From assembly GCA_020350865.1 (NCBI GenBank), contig CP070726.1:2107063-2117090 (forward strand): a stretch of DNA of 10,028 nt. The letters run 5' to 3'. Under the pieces are notes generated by a model. The model had not been told where the DNA came from. It was given only the letters and a program-made list of their open reading frames with translations, and did not search any database. Position 1 is the first letter of the stretch, and every line of letters begins with the position of its first letter. Source of the DNA: Thermoplasmata archaeon. Its GTDB lineage: Archaea > Thermoplasmatota > Thermoplasmata > GCA-020350865. Both the position numbers and the translations under genes were made by a program. Of this stretch, positions 6,311 through 10,028 are shown piece by piece.

Positions 6311-9097
6311 TTACAGGGGAACATTCCATGTGACATCTGCCATGGCGTGCACCCAGTATCCCCTTCCTGTTTCTATGCTGTCGGATTCACCAATCTCCTT
6401 CCACTGCTGCGTCTGGGCGTCGTAGGTCCAAATCGAGTCCACATCCGAGCCGAGTCCGAGGTTGTTTAAGGCCTTTGTCCTGCTCTTGCTGTTCAGTGAA
6501 GGGTAGCCCACGAGGTTCCATCCGGTTGCAAGGTCGATGCTCACCGAGCCTGGGACCGTACCGTTGACTTTGATGAAACCATCACCCAGTGCGGCCGGAT
6601 TGGGAATGTACAGCCATACACCCATTTTATCGTCCACCAGTTTCAGGTCATTTAAATTCTGGGGTTTGAGGGAAGTCCAGCCCTTCCAGGGGTTGTTTGC
6701 GTCTTGAGCATCATGACGCTGTATTATTGTCCATGTGGTATCGCCGTCCATATCAAGGAAAACATCAGGGACCGACGTGTTATTTGGAATGAAAGGGGTA
6801 GAAATAAGGTTCCATCCAACCGATACCGGAAGCATTATGTGGAAATCTGCTGTAACTATCCTGATTGTGATATACGTCCGATTGTTGGGTTCATATTCGT
6901 CGGATTTCAAAAGCGTGGTTGCGTATATCCTGTACTCCCCCGCTAAAGGGAACGTGTATTGCCATCCGAGCTGCTGGGTATCGTCCTGGGCCATGGTGCC
7001 GCTGGTCTGGTTCAATGAAGGGCCGAAAACAGTGGTTTCCTCGGGAAACTCGGCTGAAACCTCCACATCATCGATGTACCACCCATCATCGATAACATAC
7101 CTGTCCGACGTGAACCTGAACCTCAATTGGACAAGGTCGCATCCAGTGAAATCCACCAGGTCAAAAGTCACCTGTTCGAACGTTGATGGGCCGCTGCCGT
7201 CGTACGTTGCCAGCGTTGTCCATGAGGTGCCATCGTACATATCAACGCTTCCGAAATCATACCCGGATTCGGTCTTGTACTTGTGATAGAAACTCAGATT
7301 GGCGCCCACAGCCTTTTTAAGGCTGAACACAGGTGAGACCAGCAACTGCACCGTCTTGTTAGAGTGCTTGTTTACGTCACCACACCACCAGCTCGTTGTT
7401 AGACTGTTGGATGTGGATGTGATCTGCTTCCATGAATCCGGGGACGCGGTCCCGTCAAGGTCCACTACATCCCATCCATTTGTCCCGTTCTCCATATCGT
7501 CCCAGAAGACCGTCTTTGTTACCGGAGTTCCAAGCTCAACGATCTCCAGGGAAACATTAAAACCGGATTGGCTGTTACCACCGAAGTTTCTCACCGTGGA
7601 ATTAATCGTGTAGGTTCCCATTGGATATATACCGCCGTCTAAGAAGGTATCTATCGACTGCACGCCCGCATCATTGAAATAAGGCACATGAATCTTGAAG
7701 AGCACCGAGTCCTTAATCCCACTGTCGTTTTGGGATGTGGCATTGACCCATACAGAATACTCTCCACCGGGCTGTCCACCCGGGACCATGATATACAAAG
7801 AGGCGGTATCCGAGGTTTCACTGTCAAGAGACATTGTCGGGGGTAGAAGGGCGATGGGCCACCCGGGGATGGTGGATGTCGATAGATCATAGGTGTCGTT
7901 ATTCGCTCCGTCATTAGCAACCGTAATCGTAAAAGAGCCCATCTCAGTCTGGTTAATTGTTGGGGACTCGTCCTCTGTTGAAAGGGACACATGATAATTA
8001 AGTGCCTGAAAGGGATTATCGGCAATTCTGGCAAGATACAGTGCTGCCTCGATATTGTCCTCGCACACCGGCTGCACCTTGTCGGCCCTAGGATGGAATT
8101 TGTCATAGGGAGATGTGACCGCTGCATCATTGTCACTGGAATCGGGATAGAGCTCGAATATGTAGGAATATATCCCCATCTCCCCGTACAGCCAGTCATC
8201 GTCAGAGCCGCTGGTCATGTAGAGATCAGCTCCCTGTGCCGGCGTATAACCCGGGTATGCCGAGCCCGCCTTGTTGGTAATGAGGGCGGCCATCTTCTTT
8301 GCCACCGTATCCAGCAGCACGTCATCCTCGGAGGCATTGTATGTATATCCCCATGGATACAGGATCAACTGGCTGTGGGTGTGGTAGGAAATGGCGAATA
8401 CAAAATCGTGCTGCATAACAAAATCCCTGATGACCCGGGTCTCGTTTTCAGAGAAGGGCGCAGGCCCCCGGTAAGTCACCTCGGAGGGAACATCGCTTGC
8501 CCCTGCACCGCCCCACATGTACCCGTAGTTTCTGTTCAGGTCCACGCCAAACGACCCATCACCGTTGTCCCGCCTGTTCTTTCTCCAACCTGCAGGTTGA
8601 TTTGAATGATTTGTAGGATCATCCCCGGGACTGTCGTACTCACGCCCGTCGGGGTTCACACAGGGTACAACCCATATCTGCCTGTTATCCACTATGTCTG
8701 TGATGGTGGAGTTTGTTCCATAGTTGTCAGTGAGGTAGTTGAGAATGTACAAACACACCTCAAGGGTCAGCCATTCCCTGGCATGGTGCATCGCATTGTA
8801 GTATATCTCGGGCTCGTCCTCCTCAAGTAACGGATTGTCCGAGACCTTCATGGCCCAGATGTCCCTCCCCTCGTGGCTCTTTCCGATGCTTGTGAGATAC
8901 GTGATATCCGGGTGATCTGATGCGATCTGGTTCAGCTCGACCACCATCTCGTCCCAGCTGTGGTAGAAGGTGGTGTTTACTGGGTCGGCCCGGGCCGATT
9001 GTGAAATAAAGATTTCCTCTGGAAGGGGATGAGCCGGAACAATCAACCATAATAGTATTATTATGACGAACACTATCTGTTTGAAATGTAAACTCAA
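6311..9097 (-). CDS. Secreted M14 zinc carboxypeptidase with CARDB, InhA/MAM-like and GWNL modules
   Basis: The 928-residue product removes C-terminal residues from peptides outside the cell. A signal peptide covers about 1-22 (hydrophobic 9-20). The M14 domain (about 44-360) has zinc ligands H105, E108 (HHAREW) and H239 (SYHTHSQ), substrate-binding R172/R175 (WRKNRR), N188-R189 (DLNRN), Y293, and catalytic E315 (YIFELYP). There is no vertebrate-type propeptide. By alignment to carboxypeptidase A, the S1' residue 255 is Asp here (D300), hinting at a preference for basic residues. An NEW3-like beta domain (about 367-471) follows. A CARDB domain starts at 475 and seems to resume at 686-748, with an immune-inhibitor-A/MAM-like domain (about 530-684, ending GWYIDDVEV) between. 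Two GWNL modules follow (about 757-833 and 855-928). No C-terminal membrane anchor is seen. The start is TTG at 9095-9097, supported by SD GAGGTGA (9102-9108). Confidence 0.93.
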   Translation of the reverse strand: MSLHFKQIVFVIIILLWLIVPAHPLPEEIFISQSARADPVNTTFYHSWDEMVVELNQIASDHPDITYLTSIGKSHEGRDIWAMKVSDNPLLEEDEPEIYYNAMHHAREWLTLEVCLYILNYLTDNYGTNSTITDIVDNRQIWVVPCVNPDGREYDSPGDDPTNHSNQPAGWRKNRRDNGDGSFGVDLNRNYGYMWGGAGASDVPSEVTYRGPAPFSENETRVIRDFVMQHDFVFAISYHTHSQLILYPWGYTYNASEDDVLLDTVAKKMAALITNKAGSAYPGYTPAQGADLYMTSGSDDDWLYGEMGIYSYIFELYPDSSDNDAAVTSPYDKFHPRADKVQPVCEDNIEAALYLARIADNPFQALNYHVSLSTEDESPTINQTEMGSFTITVANDGANNDTYDLSTSTIPGWPIALLPPTMSLDSETSDTASLYIMVPGGQPGGEYSVWVNATSQNDSGIKDSVLFKIHVPYFNDAGVQSIDTFLDGGIYPMGTYTINSTVRNFGGNSQSGFNVSLEIVELGTPVTKTVFWDDMENGTNGWDVVDLDGTASPDSWKQITSTSNSLTTSWWCGDVNKHSNKTVQLLVSPVFSLKKAVGANLSFYHKYKTESGYDFGSVDMYDGTSWTTLATYDGSGPSTFEQVTFDLVDFTGCDLVQLRFRFTSDRYVIDDGWYIDDVEVSAEFPEETTVFGPSLNQTSGTMAQDDTQQLGWQYTFPLAGEYRIYATTLLKSDEYEPNNRTYITIRIVTADFHIMLPVSVGWNLISTPFIPNNTSVPDVFLDMDGDTTWTIIQRHDAQDANNPWKGWTSLKPQNLNDLKLVDDKMGVWLYIPNPAALGDGFIKVNGTVPGSVSIDLATGWNLVGYPSLNSKSRTKALNNLGLGSDVDSIWTYDAQTQQWKEIGESDSIETGRGYWVHAMADVTWNVPL

Positions 9098-9101
9098 TTT
9101 T

Positions 9102-9157
9102 TCACCTCTCGGCCCAGCAATATGTCAATGATATGTAGGGCTGGGTATATATATATT
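9102..9157 (-). promoter_or_regulatory. Promoter and strong SD site of the carboxypeptidase gene
   Basis: On the minus strand, a TATATATATA-type box (about 9146-9157) predicts a start near 9125. GAGGTGA (9102-9108) is a near-ideal match to the archaeal 16S tail and lies four bases before the TTG start. The site decides this start: no ATG or GTG fits near the signal peptide. The box separates this gene from the beta-helix gene just upstream, so the two need not share a message. Confidence 0.6.
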
Positions 9158-9178
9158 AAGACGGTATGAAAAAGCAGC

Positions 9179-10028
9179 TCACTTATTCCCGAAATATATT
9201 GCTAGTTGTGCATGGTTCCAGGCTCTCTTGAAGTCGTCTATTGCTTTGAAATAGTAATCTTGGGCAAGGTCTTTTTCTGACCTCGAAAGTCCCTTCTGGC
9301 ATTTCCTGAGTTCGAAATCGACTTTTTTATCCCCTGCATATGCCTGTGCATCTCTATAGGCTGTGTGGGCAAGAAGGGAGGTGGAAGCAATCAGTTTGTC
9401 AATGACTTCCTGACATTTGTTCTTGACCCACTGAGGCGTCCTTGAATCCTCGATCAATATCGTCAATACAATGACTGCCTTTTTCTGCTCATCGAAAACC
9501 ATATGGCCGTGCTTTGGGTCCAAATGATTGTAATCAATCCACAACGGGTACTTCTTCCACGATTTTTCAGGGTTCTTCGGATCAATGTTCAGGCTCATCT
9601 GGATAAAGTCAATTACCTTGTCCAATTTCCTATCCACCCATTTATTACCTGTTTTAGCCTCCTCCAAGAGAGCAATGGCGTCCTCTGCATAGGCTCTTGA
9701 ATTCGGAGATATCACATCTATACCATTATGCACTAGAACATTCTCACCAATATGTGGGGTGGCGTCTACACTAATAGTTATTCCTACATCATTGTGATCA
9801 ATGATATTCCCCTGGATGACCGGGGAACCTTCGGCAACATTGATGCCTTCAACATTATGGGTTAGCCTATTGTTTTCAATTATCGGATCCCCGGATTCGA
9901 CATAAATGGCTATCTCACTGCCTTTGATTGTGTTGTTACTAAGAATCAGCTTGTCTGTGGCTCCCTCCACCATTATACCTATTGGATTGTCTATCATGAT
10001 ATTTCCATCAAACACGAACTTGGGAACC
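9179..10028 (-). CDS. Right-handed parallel beta-helix protein with C-terminal helical domain (partial, 5' end missing)
   Basis: The frame stays open to the window edge (VPKF precedes the GTG at 10013-10015, which is therefore probably an internal Val codon). 282 residues are visible. About the first 105 form four to five beta-helix rungs of 21-23 residues, recognisable by repeated Asn-rich turns: SNNTIKG, IENNRLTHN, IQGNIIDHN, IGENVLVHN, alternating with IAIYVESG, GINVAEG and GITISVDA. This is the NosD/pectate-lyase-like repeat type found in archaeal surface and carbohydrate-active proteins. From about 110 a helical domain follows (AEDAIALLEEAK), containing the distinctive LDPKHGHMVFDEQKKAV and ending in helices (SEKDLAQDYYFKAIDDFKRAWNHAQLAI). 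No membrane anchor is seen at the C-terminus. A signal peptide would be expected in the missing part. The substrate is unknown. It lies upstream of the carboxypeptidase on the same strand, with 81 bases between. Confidence 0.82.
   Translation of the reverse strand, partial: VPKFVFDGNIMIDNPIGIMVEGATDKLILSNNTIKGSEIAIYVESGDPIIENNRLTHNVEGINVAEGSPVIQGNIIDHNDVGITISVDATPHIGENVLVHNGIDVISPNSRAYAEDAIALLEEAKTGNKWVDRKLDKVIDFIQMSLNIDPKNPEKSWKKYPLWIDYNHLDPKHGHMVFDEQKKAVIVLTILIEDSRTPQWVKNKCQEVIDKLIASTSLLAHTAYRDAQAYAGDKKVDFELRKCQKGLSRSEKDLAQDYYFKAIDDFKRAWNHAQLAIYFGNK

Noticed and set aside
7651..8199. 182-residue minus-strand frame overlapping the carboxypeptidase
   Set aside because: It is an alternative-frame shadow on the coding strand of the peptidase, Arg/Pro/Ser-rich with no domain.
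7991..8605. 204-residue plus-strand frame opposite the M14 domain
   Set aside because: It is antisense to a region with all M14 catalytic residues; its composition shows no domain, and there is no promoter.
10013..10015. GTG as the true start of the beta-helix protein
   Set aside because: The frame is open upstream to the window edge, and the beta-helix rung continues across it, so the gene is truncated by the window rather than starting here.
1..10028. A defence island, mobile element or new multi-gene system
   Set aside because: The genes are housekeeping or secreted-enzyme types with separate promoters. I see no transposase, integrase, nuclease, reverse transcriptase, CRISPR repeats or terminal repeats.

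Overview
The window looks like chromosomal DNA from a euryarchaeon, most likely a Thermoplasmatota-type (sediment or uncultured) lineage. The evidence is an archaeal gene set: a proteasome-activating nucleotidase (PAN), archaeal multiprotein bridging factor 1 (MBF1), a DUF2240-type protein, and an archaeal bifunctional phosphoglucose/phosphomannose isomerase. Starts preceded by A/T-rich TATA-like boxes, with either very short leaders or GGTG-type Shine-Dalgarno (SD) sites, agree with this. So do the large secreted proteins built from CARDB, GWNL and beta-helix modules. The lineage is my inference; no rRNA is present to confirm it. I see no tRNA, rRNA, CRISPR array, insertion sequence or phage gene.

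Layout, left to right. 1-113 is a promoter region with a direct repeat, followed by a small unrecognised ORF (114-431, +). A 205-base spacer ends in a promoter for a two-gene unit: a HisA-like TIM-barrel protein (637-1344, +) and a DUF2240 protein (1359-1841, +). This unit converges, 8 bases apart, on MBF1 (1850-2344, -). MBF1 is divergent from PAN (2455-3663, +), and the 110 bases between them carry two back-to-back TATA-like boxes. PAN is followed on the same strand by the sugar-phosphate isomerase (3748-4824), which appears to be leaderless, and by a cytoplasmic repeat/zinc-ribbon protein (4913-6235). The right third is on the minus strand: a 928-residue secreted M14 carboxypeptidase (6311-9097), and beyond it the 3' part of a beta-helix protein cut by the window edge (9179-10028).

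How the genes fit together. PAN unfolds proteins for the 20S proteasome, and MBF1 is a transcription-associated zinc-ribbon/HTH factor. Their shared divergent promoter region could couple a general transcription factor to proteolysis. The isomerase serves central carbon and mannose metabolism. The carboxypeptidase and the beta-helix protein look like extracellular or surface functions for a peptide- or polymer-using life style. I do not see a coherent new multi-gene system. The most unusual items are single proteins: a HisA homologue with most ligand-binding motifs changed, a four-repeat helical protein with a zinc-ribbon tail, and a carboxypeptidase whose CARDB domain seems split by an inserted InhA/MAM-like domain.
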